Shown here piece by piece: positions 11,766-38,394 of a DNA stretch of 64,000 bases (positions within the stretch are counted from its first letter, which is position 1; each line of letters opens with the position of its first letter). This DNA comes from Colius striatus (Eukaryota > Chordata > Aves > Coliiformes > Coliidae): positions 2,362,001-2,426,000 of the forward strand of contig NC_084790.1 in NCBI RefSeq assembly GCF_028858725.1, given 5' to 3'. Made by a program: the position numbers and the translations under genes. The notes under the pieces are model-generated. The model was not told the DNA's origin, made no database searches, and saw nothing but the letters and a program-made list of their open reading frames with translations.

Positions 11766-14700
11766 CACCTTCATTCAGCTCCTGGTTAGTCCTCCCTCAC
11801 CTTCTGAACTTGATTTGCCCATCTCCTTGGCACCAGCTTGTAGCTGATGGAGAGGGTTCAGGGATGCATGTTTACTTCTGAATCTTGCTGGAGTTCAAGA
11901 AATGAACACTTCCCTCCCTTGACATCCTCACAGCCAGTCACAGAACCAGCACTGAAAGATCACAATGAACTATATAACCTCTGGCTGCACCTGGTGTCAG
12001 GGGAAACAGCTCTCTGCAGCTGCAAAGAACATCGCCCACGCTGACCCTGAGCCAAGCTCCATGGTTTTCATTAGCTTCTCCCTGAACTTCAGCTCTGTCT
12101 TGAGCAGTGGCACTTCCAGATTGCTTGCTAGGAAAGCTCCACAGAGCTGGGCATGTCAGTATGGACACAGTACCCTGTGAGCTGAGGGGAGGAGGCAGGA
12201 GGGCTGAGGGAGCCTCAGCAAGGGCTACAACAAGGACAGGAGTCACCCTGAAGCAGTAAAGCTCTTCCATATTGCACCTTAAGAGAATCTGGTACCTCCC
12301 AAGGGGAGTATTTTTTTAGGTGCAGGCTGTAGCCCACTGCAAGCCTGTGTTTCTCATGAATTAAACTAATAGCTTGTTTTTATTTGATCCCTCAGCTCTG
12401 CAGGATTGCCAAGGATCTGGTATTTATCCAGTGTTCTTTGGGCTGCCTTCTTCCCAGCCAATCTTCCTTCCAGGAAGGGAATTCAGGGAGGTAGTTCACG
12501 TTTGGATGAAATTTTAGCTTCATGTTTCACTCAGTTTTATCAACTCAGTGCAACAGATCAATAGCTGCAGAGCAGTTCTGGGAACCAGCAAGATCAGGTT
12601 CTCATAATTGAGGGGGCAGTGACCTCCAAAGGGCAGAGATTTATAATAGCCTGATCATCAGAGAGCTGGGAGTTAATAAATATACTCTGTGTTTCCAGTT
12701 CAGTAAGACAGAGAGGCAGATGATTAGGGAAAGATGTCAGAGGTTACAGACAAGTGTCATAAATTTCTTGTGCTGGTCCTGAAAGTGGTCCCTTCACCAC
12801 GCAAATTCACAGCTGAGCTTTGCTCTACATCAGGCAGCTAAGAAAGACATTGTTCTTCATAGAAAAACCCTCTGAAGACAAGAGTCCTGCTCATGGCAAA
12901 CACTGTGACATCTGGATGCAAACATACAACATGCTGACAATCTTTGAGTATTGTTTACTTGTTATAGCGAAGATTTATTCTGGCTGCTTATTCCTCAGGC
13001 TGTGACAATGCTTTGGGACCAGCCAGAAATAAGTTCTCAGCAGTCACTCCTTCCTAATGTCATTTTTGTCTATAATAATTTCTTCTGTCTGCATGGTTGC
13101 TCTTCTTGCTGTATCAACCAAGACAAAACCCAGCAGGAAGCACCATAAATCTCTACCCCAGAACATGATGCAAAGTTCCTTTCTGGTCCTAGTAAATAAT
13201 TAACATGTAACATTACAGCATGTCCCAGATGTATCCTTAAGATTGCACTGTCTAGGGCAAAGGAATTACCTCTGCTATTAATGGGTTCCTAAGCAAAGGG
13301 GAATTATCTGATGCCATTTACTGAGGCTAACCCAGGAGACACTTCTATTGCCAGGTTCCAAACCTTATCATAAGTATAAATAGTGATAATGAAGAACAAG
13401 GACAGCAACAAATCTCACTCATGAGTTGAGCACTAAAAGGGAAGGCAAGAGTGTTACTAGAAAGTGCATTCATCTTTTTTTCTGGCTGTATATGACACAG
13501 ATGGCTGATATCACCTGGCTAGGCAGAGCCTCAGCAATGTGCTTAGGATCTCCAGGCAGGGCAGAAGGGACGATACATCACTCCTAGCAGTGCCCACGAA
13601 CAAATTCTGGCCTGTCCACATTGACTCCAAAAGCTCCACAAGCTGAGCAATGCCACCTCAGACAACCTTTTTCTCCTTTGGTACCATTCCACACAGAGCC
13701 TGCTGTGAGCGTGGAGCTCTCTGTACCAGACAGACACTCCTGTGTACAGCATGTTCTCATTCACACCTATGCAAGAGGCTCAGCAGAGCAAAGGAAACCT
13801 GAGCTGCCCATGAGTCCTTCTGGGCAGTACTTTTAAGTTGAGCCCAAGAAGGACTCATCTCCTAAGCCTGTCAGAGTGTAGGGTGGATGTGTGGGGCTCA
13901 CCAACTCACTGCTGTAGTGAGCCAGGAACCTTTGGCTTTGCCACAGTTGAGCTTTCTGGAAGGAGATAAGCAGCTCCTACATAAGAAGAACATGCTCAGA
14001 ATTCAAGCTTGGGGATGAGGTGACCTCAAGGGAAACTGTGTGCCATTTGAACCAGTAAAGCAGCCACAGGGGAGCAGAGAGAACTCCATGGGCAATAACA
14101 CCGTGACATTTGACTCCTTGTAATGTTTCATGGAGGTAGAACACTCCCAAAAGGCCATTAACATGAATTTTGTTGATATGCTCAAGAGATTCACTCCAAT
14201 AAATGAATCAGCCCTACTGACCCCCTCTACACACCTTCCCCCCATCCCTCTCTGCATTTGAATCAGAACAACGTTGTCATCTATCACAGCAGAAACCATT
14301 TTGCACAAGGAATATTGATCTCTTTATGTCTCAATGGCTGTGATGGCAGCATGCTGAACACAGAGGGAGAGAAAAGCAAAGCTCAGCTTCAGCAGACTGC
14401 CATTTAGTCAACCCTGAGGACAGGATTTACTGCCCTAGAGCAGCATCTGTCCCTCAGGTTGGCAAAGAGAACAAGTTCCCCTCGCTGAATCTGCAGCCAG
14501 GCACAGACCCCCTTTACAGCCCACTTCTCTTCCTGGGGAACACACGAGCAGATACCAGCCTAAGTAGTTGTAACCTGAAGATTTTCCTGTGAAAGAGTAA
14601 GAAAGAGGAGCTGAATATTCCCTTGCATCACAGACAGTCAGTCCTTAGTCAGAGCCTTTGCTTAGGAGATTAATAACCATTCTCCTGGCCATTATGGAAC

Positions 14701-15510
14701 TGTGGCCAGGTATCAGGCAAGAAGGCAAAGCAGTAAAAAGGGAGGTATCTCAGGGGAGCTCATTAGTTGAAACAGGTAATAGCATCTGAAGTGCCTCTGA
14801 TGTTCTCATCAGCTGTTTCCATTTCCCTGAATTAGCTTCAAAGATGTTTTAGAGGCACTACCATTACTGTCCTTTCTGAGAGGCAGAAACTTGGTTCCCC
14901 CTCCTCAGCCAGGGTTACCCGAGCATGTCCCACTGCCTGACACTGCATCTACCAAACTGACTTCTACCTACATAATAAAAGAAACCCGGTACAAATGAAT
15001 TAAACCCCATGAAGAGGAAGAGTTATTGAAGGCAAAGAAAGCTTTGAAACTGTCCAAGTAGTGTTTGAAGGCCACTTACAAGAACATGCAACAGAGGAAT
15101 CTGCCTACTTGTGTGAAAAGAACCTGCAAGAACAGAGCATGGCAAAGTGCACTAACATCTCAGAAGAGGCTGAGGAGTGTCTGTTCTGTTTATGTCAGTA
15201 GGGGCCAAGAGACCCCAGCAGTGTGGAGAGTCACTGAGAGGCCTCCCAGGTTCTGATTCTTGAGAGGTTTCCTCAGGGGTTAGGCCTAGAGAAAAGGGCT
15301 CCAGGTCTATGCCACCTGGAGACTGCCTTATCCTAGCTTGCCCAGAAAACCACCCACCACCTCAGCCAGGCCTTGTGACATATGGAACTGTGATAGGGCC
15401 TTTGGCACATTCAGCTGAATGTATCTCCCATGACTGAAGACACAACAAATAAAGTCCTGAGTGCTGTAAAAGTGGATGTCAAGAGCATGGGACAACACTT
15501 CAATGTCCTG
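11766..15510. other. Intergenic DNA, ETV4-DHX8 (no gene seen)
   Basis: I found no exon-like conservation, RNA gene or clear repeat in this stretch. The open frames are short, lack splice context and show no protein family I recognise. Confidence 0.5.
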
Positions 15511-15772
15511 TGACAGAACAAGGGGTAATGGACAAAAGCTGGAACACAAAATGTTCCTTTTAAACACATGGAAAAGCTTCTTTGGTGCTGAGGTGAGGGA
15601 GGCCTGGCCCAGGCTGCCCAGGGAGGGTGTGGAGGCTCCTTCCTGGGAGGTTTCCAACCCACCTGGACACGTTCCTGTGCTCCCTGAGCGAGGGGAACCT
15701 GCTTTAGCAGGGGGCTGGGCTGGATGAGCTCTGCAGGGCCCTTGCAATCTCCACCATTGTGGGATTCTGTGA
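15511..15772 (+). mobile_element. CR1 LINE 3'-end fragment
   Basis: The plus-strand text matches the CR1 3' UTR (GTGAGGGAGGCCTGGCCCAG, then GGGCTGGATGAGCTCTGCAG) and ends in GGGATTCTGTGAG. The copy is 5'-truncated and lies between the ETV4 and DHX8 3' ends. Confidence 0.82.
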
Positions 15773-16601
15773 GCACCTCATACTCTTACCAGCCACTCTC
15801 TGTTCATTCATAGACCACCCACTTGTGTTTGGGGGTAGGAAGCTCAGGAGCTGGTGGGGCCTGGGGAAGCCCTCAACTTGGAGGCTTCAAAGATATCCTG
15901 AGGTAGGGCATATTCTGCCCTGACTGACCCCAAAATCCTAATTAAACACAGAAAAGACACTCGAGATCCAATAGCCCCTCCAAGATGAAACACATAGAGA
16001 ACTGTGGAGAAAAAAGGAGGGAGCATGGACATGGATCCCGGGGTATAATGCTGGGCCCGTTGGAGCAAGGCAGCCTGGGCTCTAGTTATATGGATTTGAT
16101 GCACAATCAAGACCAGAGTCAGAGCCATGGTTAAAGCAGTTGCTGTCACGTAGACAGCAGGCCGCTTTCTGTTCCCTCAAGGTCGTTTTCAGCTAAAAGT
16201 TGTAAACAACTTTGGGGAAAAACAAGTGTTCTGGTTTAGCAAGGAGCAGCTTTTGGCTTAGTAACAGGGGGAGCGAGTTGCAGTGAAGACCCAGTAAAGA
16301 GGAAGAGGGGAGGTGTGGCAAGAAGGTGTTCTTCAAAAGGCTGGTCGGACTCTTCATTGTTGTATTCCTGTGTGTTGTTTTATCTTGGTTATGTTTTGGG
16401 TTTTTGGGGGTATGTTTTAGTTGATGTTACATTAAATTGTTTTTTTTTTCTGTTTTCTTCCCCAAACCCAGTAGCCTGCTCTGTTTTGTCCTGCACCTTA
16501 AGTGGCAATGAAGCCCTCCCTGCCCTTGAGCAATTCTCAGCCTCTTCAGTACTCGAGGCTAATCGTGGTCTTTGTTCCCTGATGGGCCTAAACCACATTT
16601 T

Positions 16602-16619
16602 TGGCGCCCAACGTGGGGC
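16602..16619 (+). promoter_or_regulatory. Primer-binding site, tRNA-Lys(1,2) type
   Basis: The 18-nt block TGGCGCCCAACGTGGGGC lies four bases after the CA end of the 5' LTR. It has the form complementary to the 3' end of tRNA-Lys(1,2), as used by several retrovirus groups. Confidence 0.8.
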
Positions 16620-16860
16620 CTCGAGCTGCTGGAGATTGGGATTTGTGATAAGGATGGTGAATTGGGAGTGGTAAAGGACAAAACAGACGACTGGGTGAGG
16701 CTACCTTGGGTCTAGGGGTGGATTTTTATTTATGTGTATTTATTGTGTTATGTGTATATCATTTATTTTCACGGGGAAGTGTTTGATTCTGTTTGATCTT
16801 AGTTACTGTGCGTTGATTTGTGAAGGTGGTTCAGATTCTCTTACTTGAATAAGTGATTCG

Positions 16861-16878
16861 CAGAGGCGAGGGGTGGAA
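16861..16878 (+). promoter_or_regulatory. Polypurine tract of the LTR element
   Basis: CAGAGGCGAGGGGTGGAA directly abuts the TGTTCTGG start of the 3' LTR. This is where plus-strand priming would occur. Confidence 0.7.
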
Positions 16879-17854
16879 TGTTCTGGTTTAGCAAGGAGCA
16901 GTTTTTGGCTTAGTAACAGGGGGAGCGAGTTGCACTGAAGACCCGGTAAAGAGTTTGCAGACTCTCCCCCCCGGCTCCTGGGTTCACACGCACCTCCGGC
17001 CCGGCTGGGCCAATCTGGCGCCTCTGCCAGCACTATTTAGGGGAGGGGAATTTGAAGTGCTGGTGGGAGGTGTCAGAGCGATACAAGGTGGAGGCGACCA
17101 TGCGGGCCCTTCAGCCAGAGAAGGAGGAAGGAAGGAGAAGCAATAGACCAGAGACCCCTCTGCAAGCCGTGGCGAGATTGCAGCTGTGCCCCTGCAACCT
17201 ATGGAGACCCATGGCAGGACCGAGAGTTAACAGCAGCTCCGTGTGAGTGAGCTGGGACGGGCGAGGGACTGTGTGGGGAGACGGCCATGGCCCAGGCCGT
17301 GTTGGAGAGCCTGCGGGCCCAGAGCAGCCCCACACGAGAAGCAAAGAGGAGCTGCAGCCTTTGGAATGGGTGCACGTCGGAGCAGCCCGTGCAGGGCTGC
17401 CCTGTGTGTGAGTTACCCCAAGGACTTGCAGGGAGGACTGGTGTGGAGTTCACCCGTCCTGAGGAGGGACAAACGGCAGAAGCTATGGGGAACAGACTAA
17501 CTGAAACCCCCACTGCCTGCCCCCCCGAACCGCTCAAGGGTAAAAACCCCGGGATCAGGGCTCGGAGCCCGGGAAGAGGGGAGGTGTGGCAAGAAGGTGT
17601 TCTTCAAAAGGCTGGTCGGACTCTTCATTGTTGTATTCCTGTGTGTTGTTTGATCTTGGTTATGTTTTGGGTTTTGGGGGTATGTTTTAGTTGATGTTGC
17701 ATTACATTATTTCCTGCTTTCTTCCCCAAACCCAGTAGCCTGCTCTGTTTTGTCCTGCACCTTAAGTGGCAATTAAGCCCTCCCTGCCCTCGAGCAATTC
17801 TCAGCCTCTTATCATGCTCTTTGTTCCCTGATGGGCCTAAACCAGGACAACAAG

Positions 17855-18078
17855 ATGTGAAAATGTGAGGGAGCTTGCTTATCGCAGAAACCACAAGTAG
17901 GATGAACAAGAGAATGTAATCTATTAGCTGCTGTTGCTGAGCTAGCTTGAAGCCTGCAGTGTATATAAGTTAGAGCCTGCTCTCAATAAAGTGAAGATTT
18001 CTGCTATCACTCACATTGAGTAGGACTGGATTTCTTCCCATCCAGCTGAGAATTGGACCCTAGGTTGAGCGCCACATG
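17855..18078 (+). mobile_element. Possible second LTR (3' portion) interrupted by the element above
   Basis: Immediately after the ACAAG duplication the sequence has a TATATAAG box (17962-17969) and AATAAA (17985-17990) about 20 bp later, followed by a region ending GGTTGAGCGCCACA. This is the compact TATA/polyA layout of an LTR. Its left part may be the short stretch before 16222. The boundaries are uncertain and I could not find its target duplication. Confidence 0.45.
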
Positions 18079-18081
18079 AAG

Positions 18082-18167
18082 TAGGCTTAGAGCTGGTTTT
18101 TGGGGTTTTTTTTAGGCTTCAAGCTGGTTTCTTAGGCTACGAGCTGGTTTTATAGGCCAAGAGCTGA
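18082..18167. repeat. Short tandem repeat, ~20-bp unit x 4
   Basis: Four imperfect copies of TAGGC..AGAGCTGGTTT start at 18082, 18113, 18133 and 18153. The last three are exactly 20 bp apart. The first copy is stretched by a T/G-rich tract. Confidence 0.75.
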
Positions 18168-20172
18168 AAACTTTGTGGCAGAGAACAGCCTCCAGCTCCT
18201 CAAGCAGAGGGCAAGGCCTAAGAGTTCACCCTTCTACACTGGCAGCAGCCACCTGTGTCACTCAGCATCTCCTCACCCCTTCCCTAGCCCTGCTCAGTTC
18301 CCCTGTACAAGGTAATGTCCTTTGCCACACAGCACGTGTTCTCAGCATGCAGCTTTCTGGGCTGCAGCCCTGGGGTTGGTGGCAGCTGGTGTGGTTTTTT
18401 TTGAACACCCTAAATCTCAGATGCCAAAGCAACCAGGGAATTCCCACTAATCCTGCTTCAGAGCAAAGCCAAGAGCTTTGGGTCTGTAGAGAAGAGTTTG
18501 ATCATGAGTGCAGCAAACACAACGTTCAGCATGAGTAAAAACCAAATCCACCTGAGGGCAATGAGGCCATCTCAGGTCTCCAGGCAGCCAGGCTTATGTG
18601 TAGCAGGACAGGGCAGAGCAGAAGCTTCTACAACATGCCTAAGTCCTAAATGGACATGGTGGAGAATTAACCAAAGGCAAGAGAGGCACAAGAACTGCTC
18701 AGGCTTCTCTCCCCACCTCTAATAGGAAACAAGGCCTAAACTTGAAGAAAATCTAACACTGAATTTGCATCACCAGCCTTTCAGACTGTGGCAGACATAA
18801 ATCCACATTTAGCCAGGGTTTGCCACTATGATCCAGTTCACTTCTACTTTTTTGTCTTTTCTAGTAGAAGTGAATCAATGTTGAACTCTTGAGACTTTTC
18901 TAGACTCAAGAGAAAAGCCCTGCTTTCAGCACAGAGCTGTGTTTAGGTTGAGCCAAAGGCCTACCAGCTACAAGGACTACAAGGTCATTTTTATTCCAGC
19001 ATAGCCAGAGCAGTTCAGCCCCACTGCTCCACCTTCAGTGAATGGACAGACCAGCAAGAGGATTTACACAGGTTATGGAACATCTACAATGTAAAACATG
19101 TTTTGTTAAAATATACTCACTGTATTCCCAGGTGGTTTGGAAGAACAATGCATTCAGAAATGAGACATTCCACCAAGCTGTTAATGGGTGAGTGGCACAG
19201 CCTCCTGCCATTGTCACAGAAAGCTCATGAAAAGTGAATTACTGGAAAAACAAAGCCCCCATTGTGTAAGCAGCACATTTCTTTCACACTGGCTCTGGTA
19301 ACAAGCCCATTAATGAGGTTAAGGTAGTTACTATACCAGATGGTGTTGGGCTGGCTGTTAAAATCCTATTTATCTTTCTTGTATTAAGGGCAAAAGGTTG
19401 GGTTTGGACCTGTAAGTGTGTGTATCCATGAACGTGTGAGTTAATTCTTCTGCTGTGAATCCTGTGCTTGTGGCCATCAGCTAACACGTGGAAACTGGCC
19501 TTTGGCACACGGTGCTGGAGTCCCAAGACAAAGGGTTGTTTGCTCCATTCATTCAGATTCACACCTCCACAAGCAGAATGAGGTCCCCAGCCAGGTAAGG
19601 GATACCAGAGCAAGCTCTGAGGAACCAGAGAGGGGAGAGGAACCAGCAATTCTTACTCTATGCTAGTTGCACTGAGTATTCCACAGGTCACAAGGGTGTT
19701 GGGGAGCAGAGGGATTCCCAGATGGTTTCGATTTCCTCAGAGGAACCATTCAGCATTTCACATTGCTCCTTGGTCTCCCAGGAAGAGGGAATAAAACCAA
19801 CCCAAACCCCAGTAAATACAGCTTGTGCCTTCATCTACAGCCTCTTCACTTCCCCCAAAGGCTGGTGCCATTTGGCCAAATCCTTGTGGAAATGGAACTC
19901 CTTGTGACCCTTCAATTTACTCTTGCTTAGCTTCTCTCACCCTTGCTGAACTTCTGCTTTTCCTCTCTGTTCACAGTTAGTTTTGCTCTGACAGTGGGTA
20001 TAAGAACAACCCCAGTGCTCCAGCAACCTAAGCTTTCTCCTTGAATTAAAGCTGAAGCCTCTTTTCAACACCTTAACAAACGCTGCTGGAAGGAAGGAGC
20101 CACCCAAGCATGAGAGAGGGCTGTACTTGCTGCTGGCAGGAATGGGACCGGAGCTAGGGCAAGCACATCTAT
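18168..20172. other. Intergenic DNA, ETV4-DHX8 (no gene seen)
   Basis: No gene was recognised. The only structure noted is the pair of small inverted repeats at 18837-18910. Open frames here are short and without family resemblance. Confidence 0.5.
18837..18874. repeat. Inverted repeat, 11-bp perfect stem
   Basis: TTCACTTCTAC (18837-18847) is the exact reverse complement of GTAGAAGTGAA (18864-18874), with a 16-nt T-rich loop. A second smaller inverted repeat (CTCTTGAG...CTCAAGAG) follows about 10 bp later. Confidence 0.7.
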
Positions 20173-20885
20173 CACAGAATCAGTATGGCTGGAAAAGACC
20201 TTTAAGATCTTTTTAGTTCCAGCCCTGCCCTCACCCTGCCCAGCCCACCACTAACCCCTGGCCCTCAGCAGCTCAGCTCCATGGCTTTGGGATCCCTCCA
20301 GAGCTGGGCACTCCCCCAGCTCCCTGGGCAGTTCTGCCTCAGCTCCAATCTCAACCTTCCCTGGGGCAACTTGAGCTTATTTCCTCTTGTCCTGTCACTT
20401 TTTACTTGGGAGCAGAGACCAGCCCCCAGCTCACTGTAGCCTCTTGTCAGGCAGTGTCAAGAGAGTGCTTCTGTCTGCCCTCAGCCTCCCCTTCTCCAGG
20501 CTCAACACCCCCATTCCCTCAGCCCCTCCCCAGCCCCTTGTGCTCCAGCCCCTTCCCCAGCTCAGTGCCCGGCTCTGGCCACGCTGCAGCCCCTCAGTGT
20601 CCCCGTGGCAGTGAGTGAGGAGCCCAGCACTGAGCACAGCCCTGGAGCTGCAGCCTCACCAGGGCCCAGCACAGGCGACAATCCCTGCCCTGCTCCTGCT
20701 GCCACCCCAGTGCTGCACACCAGGATGCCACTGGCCTTGGGCATGCTGCTGGCTCATGTTCAGCTACTGTCAGTTAACACCCCCAGGCCCTTTCCCTCCA
20801 TCAGCTTTCCAGTCCCTCTGCCCCAGCATGGAGCAGTGCCTGTGGTTGATGTGGCCCAAGGGCAGGACTCAGCACTTGGTTTTGT
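20173..20885 (-). mobile_element. CR1-type LINE fragment, minus orientation
   Basis: It starts with a reversed CR1 tail (TCACAGAATCAGTATGGCTG, then AAAGACCTTTAAGATC). It continues in the same order of blocks as the copy at 38655-39875 (CCACCGCCCTCAGC-like, then CTCATGTTCAG and GTTAACACCC). The two copies appear to be one CR1 subfamily. The open frames here on both strands are shadows of the element. Confidence 0.8.
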
Positions 20886-21239
20886 AGAAATTTCCACCTC
20901 ACACCAGCAGTCTGCAGCACAAGACCTAAGACATGCAAAGGTTGCTTTTAGCACTTATGCTAAATGTAATACCCCCAAACACATTCCAGCCTGGACACAT
21001 GGCCTCTGCTGGCAGAATTTTTGCCTCTAGGTAACCAACTTGTGTTAGCAGTTCTAGCACATTAACTTGGCAGAGTCAAAAAAGAACCAGAAGAGCTACA
21101 GTTGATATCATTTAGAATCACGCAGTTCATTTAGACAGAGGCAGGTTCCAAGTGTTACACAAGCACTTGGAACGCAAGGAACATCCTCCCCAGCCAAGGG
21201 GCCAAAACATCCCTTCAGTGATCTAAGTACTGCCAGAAT

Positions 21240-23089
21240 AAAATGTTAAGTCTGTGGTTTTATTCAAGGATCAGGTAAAATCCCGATTTCCAGGTCTTTA
21301 CACAAGATATACCAACTAAAACCCACAGAATCAGCAGAAGACATTAGGGTGTTATACTCAGAAACCTCAGGGAAGTAACAGGTTGAACAAAAAACTTGCT
21401 TTAAAAACCATAAAAGTGTTAAGTGGTTGAAGTCTGTAAGCCAGCATTCTTGCTTCATGGTTTTGGATGTGGAGTATTCCCAAAGCAAGCAGCTGAGATC
21501 AACATGGGAAAGTTTCCACAACTGGAATTTTAGGATATTACTGAAAAAGCTACACCAAGGAAAGAAATAACACACACACAAACCAGATAACTGTTCATTC
21601 AGTTGATCCCCAAGAGTGTCAGAAAGAGAAGGAAATACAAAATGAATTTGGAACAGCAACACCTCCAAACATGCTGTACAACTGGGACTTCCACCGTGCA
21701 CATTTGTTTTTACATCATTCAGCTGACTTTTGAAAAGTCCAGTACAAGTTTTCATAGAAAACAGCAACAGATGCAGCTCAGGGCTCGTGGAAGGAAAACA
21801 TGCTTGGAAGACTATTCAAAAGCACAACTGTCTTAATAAAAAAAAATAAGCCTCCAAACTCAGGAACTTTATAACTGTATTTAACCTTACGAAGCTCAGA
21901 GCATTTCTACAACATAATAAAACAGTATATACAACATCCCTGCTCACCTTTGTGGACTTGAAACATTATTTCCATTACAGCTACCTCTTAGTGTGAAACA
22001 TTCTTCCAAGTTCATAGGGTGTAAAACAACCAGATAGTCTCATACTCATTTCAATTTCAGCTTTGGGAAAGAAAAAAGTGAAGCAATAGAAATGGGGTAG
22101 CTGCAGCTATGGAGTCAAATAAGTTTCATCTGTTTGTAACAGGGGAAAAAACCCATTTCCAGATAGCTTCAGCGTGACACAAGACACACTGTGTAGTCTG
22201 TTTCTTTTTCAACAAGGAACTTGTTCTACAGACAATTTAGCTGAGAGAGTATATTCCCTCAAAAACAAGAAGCCGTGAGTTGTGATGTCACCAACCATTG
22301 TAAAGTGGAAATAAAACACGTGACACATTGTGTAGAAAGTCTGAACATCTGTAACCACTTATGGACACAGACAGAGCCGTGATACAGAGTGGATGTGGTT
22401 AATTAGCGTGCGATAGACGAGCCTTCAGCACACAGGAGATGGTGATGAAGGATAATACTTGCAGTCTGACCTGTGTCATTGCCCAAGTGTAACTGACATT
22501 CTAGCTGGGTTTCAAGGCATTTTTCCTGCCTTATCCCAAAGCCACAGATGTCAAATGTCTCACCACAGATGGCTTGAATAAAAGTCTGGATAGGAAACTG
22601 CACACAATGGGAAAAATGAAGAACAAGCAGCTCCTAAAAATCAGCCACTGTCCAAGAGTGGAAGTAGAAATAAATCCCTTCAAGCAGGACAATGAAACTA
22701 ACTGCTCCAGTCTCTATTTGTCTGGTCATTCAGAATAGTTTGGTTAGTGAACAAGTACTCTTCAACAATTATCTTTTTGATGCTGTTCAGCTCAGTGCCC
22801 AGATTTCTGAGTCTTAGGTTTTGTCTCCTAGAAGAGGAACAACTAAAGAAGTGATTCAAGAACCATTTCTGAAACGATGCAACACATCGAGGAGATCCAG
22901 GACATCTGTCAGGCAGCTGTTGAATCTGGAGGGCAGCTGACATGATTCCACATTGCCCCCTTGTGCTTCATCTCTGAAAATACTCATTTTTTTGTAAGCT
23001 TCTAACAGAAACGTCCTTGGTTTCAGGACAGCTGCAACATCCCATTCTGAAAGGTATAAAAGTATGAAGAGTCCAGGAGGGAACGAGGC
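21240..23089 (-). other. DHX8: DHX8 3' UTR (inferred)
   Basis: On the minus strand, the sequence downstream of the DHX8 stop has no coding exon. An AATAAA (plus-strand TTTATT at 21259-21264) is the candidate polyadenylation signal, giving about 1.8 kb of 3' UTR. The 167-codon open frame inside does not resemble a known protein. A nearer non-canonical signal cannot be excluded. Confidence 0.45.

Positions 23090-38394
<15,305 letters not shown>

Larger units (their letters stand above)
16227..17849 (+). mobile_element. Short non-coding LTR retroelement (two unequal LTRs, tRNA-Lys-type primer site)
   Basis: Both LTRs begin TGTTCTGGTTTAG and end in CA after a shared CCTGATGGGCCTAAACC block. The 5' copy is 16227-16597 (371 bp) and the 3' copy 16879-17849 (971 bp). 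A 5-bp direct repeat ACAAG flanks the whole element (16222-16226 and 17850-17854). Downstream of the 5' LTR is an 18-nt primer-binding site, TGGCGCCCAACGTGGGGC, of the tRNA-Lys(1,2) type. A purine-rich tract sits directly before the 3' LTR. The internal region is only 281 bp and has no gag, pol or env. The element was presumably mobilised in trans, or arose from a larger element by deletion. The 5' LTR lacks a 618-bp segment (16954-17571) that is present in the 3' LTR. Confidence 0.85.

Noticed and set aside
15328-15776. 139- and 121-codon minus-strand frames
   Set aside because: They are antisense to a CR1 3' end (15511-15772) and extend into non-coding flank.
17243-17694. 135- and 112-codon frames inside the 3' LTR of the mini-element
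   Set aside because: They lie in GC-rich LTR sequence on both strands, with no resemblance to retroviral proteins.
21264-21767. 167-codon minus-strand open frame downstream of DHX8
   Set aside because: It lies in the inferred DHX8 3' UTR, has no recognisable domain and no supporting splice or start context.
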